Below, piece by piece: positions 51,101-60,447 of a stretch of 64,000 nt of DNA. Both the position numbers and the translations under genes were made by a program. Every line of letters begins with the position of its first letter. The first letter of the stretch is position 1. This stretch comes from Sphagnum compactum. Taxonomy: Eukaryota > Bryophyta > Sphagnopsida > Sphagnales. The DNA is taken from positions 3,782,001 to 3,846,000 of the forward strand of contig OZ234504.1 of the NCBI GenBank assembly GCA_965153455.1, written 5' to 3'. A model generated the notes under the pieces. The model had not been told where the DNA came from and made no database searches. It saw only the letters and a list, made by a program, of their open reading frames with translations.

Positions 51101-51510
51101 GTGGTTGACAAAACAAGTAGTCTAACGAACAAGTAGTTAGAACGTGCATATTTTGAATTTATTTTTAGATTGTTTGTGTATATAATAGTTAATGGTTTTT
51201 AAAATGGTCTATTCAAGCTATTTAAATTTTGAATTAATTTGTGTATAAATAGGAGGAAAGGAAAGCAAATTGGACATTGAATTTTTGTTTTTTTATTCAC
51301 ATTTCAAACTTGCAAAGGAGAATGAAACATTTTTTTTGCAATTTTATTTTTTTAGAAGTTTAGCAATATGAGTACATTTGCTTAAAATTATATGTAGGAT
51401 TTGGGATTTTCACTTTGAATGTACGTATTGCTGTTTTCTAAATTTGTTATAAAAAATAGTAAAATTCAATAAACTTGATGGGAATATAGAAAAATCATTA
51501 ACATTTGGTA
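48131..51510. other. AT-rich intergenic DNA
   Basis: No gene is recognised. It holds a short GATA/TATC tetranucleotide run (about 49004-49023) and a paired GCCACTTT(A/G)GTGGCTTG word (49147 and 49201). Confidence 0.5.
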
Positions 51511-51518
51511 GCCACATA

Positions 51519-53111
51519 CAGTAAACTCTCTCTAAACTAATATCCTTGAGACCGGCCGGAAGATATTAGTTTATGGAGGATATTAGTTTACACAAATTAT
51601 ATGGGGGGTAACAAAAATCATTCCGCAACCTGCCAGAGCAACATGGAAGGTCATGGAGGTTAGTAGAAGGTCATGGATCATTGGGGAAGGTAATGGAACC
51701 TTGTGGAGCTTGGTGGAGGATCAAAGAAGCACGTAGAAGATCATATGACATGAGTGGTAGAAATCTTGGTAGAAAGTGAAGTTGTGGAAAGCTGCATTCT
51801 AGGTACTCTCAGAATACCCTCTTTCGCTCTATAAAAGGGGCTGTGGGCAGTTAGCTGGTTAGTCTTCTTCCAGCGCATCTAGCTCTGTACTTTCGAAGGT
51901 GTTTCCTCTAATTTCTTCGCTTTTTTGGTGCCATATGTATGATGTATTAGTTTATAAAATGTTATGGTGTAACCAAAAAAGAGGAGGGCTAGACTCTACA
52001 AACAAACTGAAACATCTGATGGACCTACAAAGAGTTCAGTTCTCAGCAAAACTTGAATCTAACCACAACCCTGATCTTCTTTCTCTCTCTTTCTCACAAT
52101 GTTCTCACACACTCCCTGATTTTCACTCAAACACAATAGATGTTTACACAAAATCGACAAGTGTGATTGCATACACCTTCATTTACAAAATACCCCGCGA
52201 GCACAAGCTTCCTCTTCTCCCAGTATGTTCATCAGAAGTCTAACAACTACTCAGCCAAAAATTGCGCTCCAAAAATAGACCGCTCAAGCTCTCTATCCAT
52301 GCATCTTCCTGTGCATCAGCCACCTTCCAAACTTTACCTGTCTACAACATCGACCCTTAATTTCGACCTAACTCTCACCACTTAGGAGCTAGCCATCCTC
52401 TAGTTACTAACGCAGCGGAAGAAATTAGCAACTAGCAATCTTCTAAGCTCCTTTGCATTTTCCGAAAATCTCTTCCTTCTCCTCTGTCTATCTCAGTTAT
52501 CTCCAGTGCTGATCTACACATTTCTCACAAAAATCAGCCACACTCCTCTAGATCTGCAGCTCCTCTCGTCTAGACCTGAAGCTCTGATCCTGCAGACCTG
52601 AAGCCGCTATCTTCTACAAGTTTTTTTCTGCTTTCTCTCCACGAAATCCTCTCGTCTTCCTCCGTCTATTTGTCTGCCAAAAAAAACGAGCCTTCCATCA
52701 CTCCTCTTCTCCACTACTTAACCTTCTACTCCTCAGCCACCGTCACCAACACATTCAATGCAGCTCCATGCCTTCTCATTCAAGCCGCACCGCCTCCTTA
52801 TTTCGGCCAAAATTATCCAGGATCAACTTCACAACGCCTCCATTAGTAGCCGCCATGCACTCTTTGATTTAGATCTTTGCGCAGCCAAATTTTAGGTCAG
52901 CAATTACTACATGATAAACTTCTAGAGATGGGTAGTGTTCACACAAGTTGGTGACCTGTTTTCGTGTTACAATGGGACCGGAAAAAAATATTGAATATCA
53001 GTTTATGGAGAATTATTAGATTAAGTATGAGGTGCGCCACGGGCCTGTGCCTACATATTAGTTTAGAGAAAATATTAGTTTACACAGTATTAGTTTAGAA
53101 AGAGTTTACTG
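51519..53111. mobile_element. pogo-like (Tc1/mariner) non-autonomous element, copy 1, with LTR insert
   Basis: The element begins CAGTAAACTCTCTCTAAAC and ends with its near-perfect reverse complement (23 of 24 bases over the outer repeat), flanked by TA on both sides (51517-51518, 53112-53113). A CAGT start and TA target duplication are typical of pogo/Tigger-type elements, including the plant Emigrant/Lemi1 group. Sub-terminal copies of ATATTAGTTTA occur at both ends. Inside lies a core-promoter-like segment (TCTATAAAAGG at about 51829) and a start region but no transposase, so it is an internal-deletion derivative. It is split by a solo LTR at 51968-52971; without the insert it would be about 0.59 kb, close to copy 2. 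Confidence 0.88.
51968..52971. mobile_element. 1,004-bp solo LTR inserted in pogo-like copy 1
   Basis: The insert starts TGTAAC and ends GTTACA (a perfect 6-bp inverted pair with TG...CA ends). It is bordered by a 4-bp duplication ATGG (51964-51967 and 52972-52975). The empty site is visible in pogo-like copy 2, where a single ATGG occurs before GACCGG (about 54819-54828). An AACGCAGCGGAAG word (about 52409) is of a type seen in plant LTRs. There is no internal coding region. A solo LTR is favoured; a Ty1/copia origin is a guess. Confidence 0.88.
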
Positions 53112-53429
53112 TAGTGGATTAAAGTTCAAAGCATTCATCTCAATTTTTTTGGTTATATTCATCAACTAGTAGATTATAATTGAAAAACATTAGCATTTTT
53201 TAAATTTTGGTTTGTATCATTTTTTAATTATTTGTGCAATTTTTTAAAAAAAATTACTGTTTCTTGATTCATTTTGAAAGCATTAATAAATAGGTTGAAA
53301 TTAGTGTAAAAGTTTTGAAGGAAATCAGGTGTTTAATCTATAAAAGATTTTTTTTCAAATTTTTGACTATTGAGAAGAGTTGATTTGATTTTAGGTTCAA
53401 AAATAATGCAAAGACTTTTTAAAAATTTA

Positions 53430-55205
53430 TTGATTTCAAGAGATGTCAAAAATAGTCACTAGAAGTTTTTAAAAATATTTGGATCAAGTTACACATCAAC
53501 ATGTGTCAAAACTTGCACAAATGCAAGAGGAACAACAAATGCAACATGTGGGAAATGAACTAATGAATGCACCAAACATGGATGTAGCATAGAGGGTAGA
53601 AGCCAATGAACAACATTATATTGCAGTCGAATTAGTTATGTAGAAGGACTCAATCGTACCCTCAACCACTCACCAAGAGACACCACAAACATAAACCCAA
53701 CCATGGGCAATGAGTGCTCACAATGCTGGCAATCATGAATGTGCACAACAATTTGATGAAATTGTCTCCACACAACAAAAATGACAATCTATAACCCTTG
53801 GTTCTTTCACATTTGGTACATGTGTACTTACACCAACAACAATTTCTGATGGTTTATAAAATTAACCACCAAATCCCAACATCAGTTTGGTAACCACTTA
53901 TTCAGAAATGGAATGAATCCAACTTATCAATAAGTTGGAACAACTTTGTCACATAGATCAAAGACCTTCAAATCAATCAATTTCCATATCACATTTGGAA
54001 CGTATTGAACTTTGAACAACACTAACGATTGTTTGAGTGAAACCAACATGTCAACCTACCACTTGGACAACTAGATTAGTGCCTTGTCAAAGTGAAAGAC
54101 CATAAATTCCACATTATACATCAATTCCAAAAGGAAACCAAGGTGTTGAAATTGTAACCTGTTCTTATTGTTAATAAGTGGGACATCAATTTAATTGTTG
54201 CCCCTTTGTTGATGATAGATTAAAACAATTGTTGAAAAAGAAAGTGATGAATGTTTATCAACCTATCATTCCAACTATTACAATAGTATTACCTAATGTA
54301 AATCTGAATAAGGAAATCAAGTCATGAATCCTAATATTGGTCATATTGTAATACTTATTAATTATCGGCCAACTTGGCCACCACCTATTACACTATTTAT
54401 ACTACAGTAAATTCTCTCTAAACTAATATCCTTGGGACCGGCCAGAGCACAAATTATATGGGGGGTAACAAAAATCATTCCGCAACCTGCCAGAGCAGCA
54501 TGGAAGGTCATGGAGGTTAGTAGAAGGTCATGGATCATTGGGGAAGGTAACGGAACCTTGTGGAGCTTGGTGGAGGATCAAAGAAGCACGTAGAAGATCA
54601 TATGACATGAGTGGTAGAAATCTTGGCAGAAAGTGAGGTTGTGGAAAGCTGCACTCTGGGTACTCTCAGAATACCCTCCTTCGCTCTATAAAAGGGGCTG
54701 TGGGCAATAAGCTGGTCAGTCTTCTTCCAGCGCATCTAGCTCTGTACTTTCGAAGGTGTTTCCTCTGATTTCATCGCTTTTTTGGTGCCATATGTATGAT
54801 GTATTAGTTTATGAAATGCTATGGGACCGGAAAAAAATATTGAATATCAGTTTATGGAGAATTATTAGATTAAGTACGAGGCGCGCCACGGGCATGTGCC
54901 CACATATTAGTTTAGAGAGAATATTAGTTTACACAGTATCAGTTTAGAAAGAGTTTACTGTAGGTAGAACCAATGTTTTACCTACATCTACATGCCATAT
55001 GTGGTATAATGTCATAGTCCCTTATATTCCTTTAGATCTTAATTTGTATCCAACACATTTTATTGAAGCAAAAAGATTTGATCCTTTGATTTCTATGAAA
55101 TTATACAAGTTATGTAACCGGGTATGTCCATTCATTCCTAGAACAACTTGCAATACCATCAATACAAATACCAAATACCAAATATTGGTAACCAATTCAT
55201 TATAG
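53430..55205 (+). pseudogene. decayed LTR-retrotransposon gag-like region
   Basis: A single frame, broken by many stops, gives Gln/Asn-rich gag-like text (KLAQMQEEQQMQHVGNELMN at about 53500). It then has a CCHC zinc knuckle at 54160-54201 (CSYC, two stop codons, VGH, QFNCC) followed by PFVDDRLKQLL. After the pogo-like copy 2 insertion (54405-54960) the frame resumes with STCHMWYNVIVPYIPLDLN (about 54985). The knuckle and following words resemble a retroelement gag family that I recall from other plant genomes. It is dead and also interrupted by the DNA transposon. Confidence 0.55.
54405..54960. mobile_element. pogo-like non-autonomous element, copy 2 (556 bp)
   Basis: The same family as 51519-53111: it starts CAGTAAATTCTCTCTAAAC, ends in the inverted version, and has TA on each side (54403-54404, 54961-54962). 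The interior is nearly identical to copy 1 without the LTR, including the TCTATAAAAGG segment (about 54686). It lacks about 30 bp near the left end (the first ATATTAGTTTA pair after ACCGGCC). It sits inside the gag-like pseudogene. Confidence 0.9.
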
Positions 55206-55404
55206 TGGTTCAACTAGTCATTAGCAAGAACAAAAGCCTAAAGTGAAAACGAAAAACAATGGAGCTTTAGCAAATGAAAATGAGAAAAAAGTGAAAAGTG
55301 GGAGAGCCCATTTATATAGTTCCATGTAGAAAAACCACTAAAAGTCATGCTTCCATTAAAAAAACCCTAGAATTGCTTTATAATGAAAATTTCTAAAAAT
55401 ATTC

Positions 55405-56140
55405 AAAAGTGCAAGCCTTAAGAAATCCTTCAAAAGTGCTTTGTGAAAGATGGTGTTTTTAAAGGAAGATCAAAGAGGTAATTCAAGTGTGTTGGCACAA
55501 AAGTTTCAAAGAAGTCTTTCACAGGTGCTCTTCAAAAAAAATGCCAATAAAAAATGTCAAAGAAGTCCCTAAAGTGTGCCCAAAGAAAAAAAAGTGTCAA
55601 AAAACAAGTTTCAAAATAGTTCCTAAATGTGCTGGAAAAAAAAATGTCAAAACAAGTATCAAAAGAGTTTCTAAAGTGTGCCCAAACAAAGACAAGTGGG
55701 TAAAACAAGTTTCAAAGAAGTCTCTCAAATGTGCCCCAAGAAAAAGGTGGCCAAAAAAGCTTCAAAGAAATCCCTCATTTGTGCCCAAACTAAAAGAAGT
55801 ATATAAAAAAGTTTCAAAGGAGTCGTCAAGTGTGCCCACACAAAAAACGGTGGCCAAAAAAAGTGTTACACAACTCTCTGAAATGTGCCCCCCCCAAAAA
55901 GAAAGGGCCAAAAAAGGCGTCAAAGTAGTCTTTTAATGTGCCCAAAGAAAAAAAAGTGGCCAAAAAAAGTTTCAAAAGAAGTCCCTCAAGTGTACCCAAG
56001 GAAAAAAAGAAGTGACCAAAAAGAAGTTTCAAAGAAGTCCCTCAAATGTGCCCAAACAAAAATAAAAGTCAAAAAAAGTTACAAAGCAGTCCCTCAAATG
56101 TGCCCAAACAAGAAAAAGAAGTGCCAAGAAAAAAAAGTTC
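55405..56140. repeat. minisatellite, about 52-bp unit, roughly 13 copies
   Basis: Units run TCAAAGAAGTCCCTCAAATG then TGCCCAAACAAAAA plus a variable A/G-rich tail (GTGGCCAAAAAAAGTT). Copies start near 55506, 55559, 55611, 55660 and so on to about 56080. An open frame at 55487-55936 (149 codons) reads through as a lysine-rich repeat (VPKVCPKKKK-type). Unit lengths are not multiples of three throughout and no start context or domain supports a gene, so I treat it as non-coding. Confidence 0.85.
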
Positions 56141-56940
56141 AAATCCCATTTCACCCCCTATTATCAGGTCTGGTCCCTGGTTTCAGGATTTTCACCCCCA
56201 GTTATGGGGACTTTATGGAATCCAAAAACAGGGGATGAAACAAATAGAGGGGATGGAACAAGGTATGGGACTGGAGAGGACTTTCTGGAAAATAGGGGTT
56301 TGTTTGTTTATTTGGATATGAACACACAGTAACCCTCCCAAACTGCCAGAAAACCCTTGTTGCTACATTCAAGTGAGGAATGCAATGAAGGAGTGTGTTG
56401 GGCAGTGTTGGGCAGTTATCAGAAACCACCAGTTCTTAACTGATTCTTTCCTCGTCTCTTGATGAAAACCACCAGTGCTCTTTGAGGTTTTTCAAACAAA
56501 ATTGCAAGTAGGACTTGCAATGTTCAGAACAAAGTTCAAGATCAAGTGATGCAATAATATTGTTAGTGCAATAATACATAGGTGGAGCTAATAATGAACT
56601 GTTAGCACATTGATACAAACACACGAGAAGTTAACAAATCTTCTTTGTTAGTAGTACACATTGAAAATTGTTTAGTACATTGTTTGAAGTCCGAAGGAAC
56701 CAACCTTCAGTTCGTGATTTCTCTGCAAACACTAGCAACCCACTTTTCAACTGCCAACAATTTCAGATTCATCATTGTCTATCATCTCTATTCACCCTGC
56801 TAATCAATAGCTAAAGCTTTTACACCTCATAGATCCAGCTGGAGACAGTTTGTATGCTACAGGTATGGCATCTTATATTCAACAATGCCAAGGTGGTGTG
56901 TGTAATACTACTGGCATATCAACAACACTTCACATGTAAG
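56141..56940. other. intergenic DNA, no gene recognised
   Basis: Between the minisatellite and the TASH3-like relic. A GGGCAGTGTT pair lies at 56400-56413. Nothing else can be supported. Confidence 0.5.
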
Positions 56941-56989
56941 TTTCACTGCAACTCAGCAAGTTGAGGCAATTTAAGAAAACATAGTACCA

Positions 56990-58270
56990 AATAAGCAAAC
57001 GTGTTATGACTGCATGTAAACACATTAGCCCACATGTAAACACATTCACAAGCTACCATTGCACATGCTGCTTCCAAACGGCCTGTAAGCATGCCAGCCA
57101 TTGATTGCTCTCCTGCTGATGCTAAAACTGTGATGTTCTGAGGAACTGCACACAACCATGAATGCTCCATGTCAAAGGCCCCAATCCTCAAATCACAATT
57201 CTGATGTTAATCATGTTGCAAACTTTCTGCAGCAGATATATGCAAAGAAGACCATTGACCTAGTTTTTCCCATTTTTTCAATAAGGAATGGGTATACAAC
57301 AGTGAATCAACTAGAGAGGATGACATGAAGAACATTCAGTATATCCATCCTCATCAGCTTTAGTACTAGCACTCTGCACAGAACTGTCAGGTTGGGTCAT
57401 GTCTTCAAGTGCGTAACCACCAACAACAATGCAACAGCATGACTCTTTCCAAGCTCTTACATGTGGTACTGGTCTTGAAGGACTTGTGAACACTGACTCC
57501 AATCTGCAATGATAAGATATTCAATGGATGCTCACACTGAAGTGTCAAACTTGCCAAGAATTCTTGTGATGGCCTCAGAGCACACCCTCTCACTGGGATC
57601 CAAAAGCATTGCTGGGTTTCAAATGGTCATCAACTGTGTCTTCACCGCTGGTCTCTCTGCAAAGAAAAACATGCACATTTGTAACCAGCTGGAGGAAAAA
57701 GGTCTGGACCCTGAAAGTAGTTGGAAGTATGTACTACTAACATGATGGTCACACCCATCTGTAATATCAGCAACACCAGCATATGCTTCATGAGGAATTA
57801 GAGTTACCATCCAGAGCATGAGCTCTGCAGAGTAGGTAACAGAGTCAGGCTAGATAAGGCACGAACAAGAACTTCATGGATCTGCAACACTCTCTAGAGT
57901 TTGCTTCATTGCAGGAGAAATCTGATAAACAAAACAGTAGGCCAATCTTGTGCTAAACTATACCATAAAACCCCTACTTCTCAACCCCCACAAGAGTGAA
58001 CAAGAGATCAGTACCCCCTCAAGCTCGGATTTGAAGAATCTGGAAAGAGCAACAAATTCACTCGAGTTGGATCAATGCTCCATTACAGCACAACAAAAAG
58101 ATGCTTGAAAACTCTCTTGGGATTGAAGAGTGATGAGAAATAATACCAACAGCCATCACTACTACTGTCATGTTGTGGCCAGCCAAGTCTGTGACCACTG
58201 ATAAACCATCTCTAACCCCCACTGGATGGATCTGCACATGAAATTCTGTCACCAGCAATGGGCCCATCTC
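56990..58270 (-). pseudogene. decayed TASH3-like gene fragment (TPLATE complex subunit)
   Basis: Minus-strand pieces appear in the order expected for TASH3 (At2g07360-type, an armadillo-like SH3 protein of the TPLATE endocytosis complex), as I recall that sequence. They are SPAMKQTLESVADP then HEVLVRALSSLTLLP (about 57910-57830, with a frameshift), AELMLWMVTLIPHEAYAGVA (about 57820-57760), MLLDPSERVCSEAITRILGK (57620-57550), LESVFTSPSRPVPH (about 57502-57460) and MVACECVYM (about 57060-57035). A plausible acceptor (TTGCAG) precedes the LESVF piece, so introns seem retained, which argues for a segmental copy rather than a retrocopy. Frameshifts and stops interrupt the pieces and several conserved residues are changed. 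A working gene elsewhere in the genome is likely. Confidence 0.55.
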
Positions 58271-58581
58271 ATAAATCTAGAGGTTACACAATCATGGACA
58301 TGCTCCTGGACACTTAAGGAGCCAAAACCTGTAATACAAATGTATTCTTACAAACGAGATGGAGTTGCACTCAGGTGATGGAAAGAGAATCTCACACAAC
58401 CATTGCAGAGCTCGGTGCAGGAACACATGGTTTCCAGAGTCTAGTGGTGGTCATCATAATGTACTAAGAGTAAAGATTACAGCGCAATGCAAAGACTGCT
58501 ACAACAACCAAAACTCATCACTAAGACATCATACACTGGCTACTTTAAGATTTCTGAGTCCAGGGGGGGGCTTTACTCATT

Positions 58582-58662
58582 GGAAGCATACCTCTTTTGT
58601 CCACACTCTGCTGCCCAGGGGGGGAAGCATACCTCTTTTGTCCACACTCTGCTGTCCAGGGG
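58582..58662. repeat. two-copy 41-bp tandem repeat with G-tract
   Basis: GGAAGCATACCTCTTTTG...CTGCTG(C/T)CCAGGGGGGG occurs twice head to tail, with one difference. A third partial copy of the G-tract end (CCAGGGGGGGG) lies just upstream at 58560. Confidence 0.9.
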
Positions 58663-59041
58663 GGGAAACGTGCTTGTTTCTCTTGAACTTTCCTTCCATC
58701 AGCAAAAGATCATCGGCTCATTATCATCATCATCACAGAATGCTCATCCTTCTGCAAAATATGGTTACACCTTCAAGGTCCCATTGACATATGAGTACAA
58801 AAGCAACTCATAAGAATTCACATGCTCCGAGCAGCAAAAACAGGGTAGACACAAATCCTTTGTCCAGAATTGCCCAAAGAATTTTTTAATAGAAATTGTG
58901 GCCAGAACAACAACAACAACATCATTGCTACTGGTTTTGTTGGTGCAAAACTCAGTGCTTTCAATGCTGCAAGACAACTCCTTGGCATGAATGGATTGGC
59001 AGCCGAGATCGCAAAGCTGCTTCTTCCCCGAGATCGCAAAG

Positions 59042-60447
59042 ATGTCGTTCATGAAAGAAATCTGCTGTCCAAGACGCGGAAGCTTATGAAAGGCGGCATT
59101 ATGGCTAGACCCCCGATGGCTGGACGCTGTCATCAGGTACCTGATCGAACAGCTTCTCTTTGCTGCAGTTGCTAATGTTGCGTTTTTTTCTCACAATTTC
59201 TGTTGTTGTGAGAGGATTGTTGAGAGGTGGGCTTTTGTTTTTTTTTCCTTGCGAAACAGAGTACCTCCACAGCCGAAGAAGACACGATGTCATAGAGCAC
59301 CCAACATCAAGTTACCTGAGGATCGACTGGTGGAGTCCTACTATGCACGCCATCCTGAGGCCAAAATCATAACCTTCGAGTAAGGGTTTAACGAGCTTCT
59401 TCTTTTTCACGGGGTTGTTTTAAGATCTTCACTCTTCCTCCAAAGGAATTTTTTACCGCATCCATCCGCTGCTGCATTCTTTTCCTCGTTAGGGTTCTAA
59501 GATCTTCAATCCCTCTCCATGTTTGTTCCTTCTTAGGGTTTTAAGATCTTCAATCCCACTCGCTCTCTGTTCCTCCAGAGAAGTTTTGTGGGTCTGTGGC
59601 ATTCTGTTTCCTCCTCAGGAGTTTTATGATCTTCGATTCTCTCTCCTTCCTTCAAAGGAATTCTATGCATCCACTGCATTCTGTGCCTCCTCAAGGGTTT
59701 TAAGATCTTCAATCGTCTCTCTGCTGCATTCTCTGTTTTCTCCTCTTCCCTTAGTTGTTGCTACACAATTGCATTTCCTGTTTCACTTCATTTTTGAGTC
59801 AAAAGGTATCTACTATATGATGATGGTCAGTCCTAATCTTGTTACAAACAAGAATTGAGTGATGGTAATGGTGATGGTGAGTGATTGTGTTTTCTTGGAT
59901 CAACAGGATAAACAGTTTTGATCCTCCACCAGCTTGCAAGTTTGCTTGGCGGCAATTGGAACTCATGGAGCAAGGCTACTTCCAGTACCAAGCTCGTGAC
60001 ATAGTTGAGGTAGATGATAATACTGCACCAGCTGCAAAATGATTGGCCATGACCCATCTAAGTCTGGAATGGCTGAAGATTGTTCCCAATGAGCTTGCTG
60101 CTTCATTTTGTTCTTTTCCTTGACAATCTATCTTCAGCTTCTATGGATTTCAACTGAGCTACAGGTGAAGGCAATGATGATGATGATGATGATGATTATC
60201 ATGCCCTCCACACATTTGCTCATGTGGGTCAGAGAAAGTTGTTGCTGGATTAAAAAATTATTGAAACAAAATTGGATTTCAATGCGAGGGTTGGATGTTT
60301 TGTTTCTGGTGTTTTGTCAAACAGGTGAAGTTTGAAGCAGCAGAGAAAGCAGAGCTAGAGGCATTGAAGGCAGAGAGATGGCATGCCATTTGGGAAGGCC
60401 GAGAAGCGCCGCCTTTGAAGTTGACCAAAACCGAGGAAGTGCAATGA
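59042..60447 (+). CDS. mitochondrial ribosomal protein mS23-like, four exons, exon 1 frameshifted
   Basis: Exons are at 59042-59136, 59260-59379, 59907-60009 and 60325-60447 (TGA), about 146 residues. All introns begin GT and end AG, and phases agree across the three junctions (2, 2, 0). Protein pieces match plant mS23 of the small mitoribosomal subunit: MSFMK, NLLSKTRKLMKGG and WLDAVIR (exon 1), IKLPEDRLVESYYARHPEAK (exon 2), FDPPPACKFAWRQLELMEQG (exon 3), and a charged helix VKFEAAEKAELEALKAERWH (exon 4). The C-terminus is shorter than the plant homologue I remember (about 200 residues). Exon 1 holds two compensating indels: one base short near 59057-59061 and one extra in the C-run 59110-59114. 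It is either a sequence error or early decay. An upstream frame from 58870 joins the middle frame of exon 1 and is a less likely start. Confidence 0.72.
59400..59720. repeat. degenerate tandem repeat in mS23 intron 2
   Basis: The word GGTTTTAAGATCTTCAATC and variants recur about five times (near 59414, 59491, 59533, 59619 and 59695), with CCTCC..AAGGAATT and TGCATTCTGT words between. Spacing is 42-86 bp. It is T-rich on the coding strand, as intron sequence often is. Confidence 0.7.
60172..60196. repeat. (ATG)n microsatellite in mS23 intron 3
   Basis: About seven ATG/GAT units lie inside the intron at 60010-60324. Confidence 0.9.

Noticed and set aside
58870-59175. 101-codon frame with Asn run as a separate gene or an N-terminal extension of mS23
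   Set aside because: Only its last third matches mS23, and the conserved MSFMK start lies in another frame inside it; treated as exon 1 disruption plus 5' flank.
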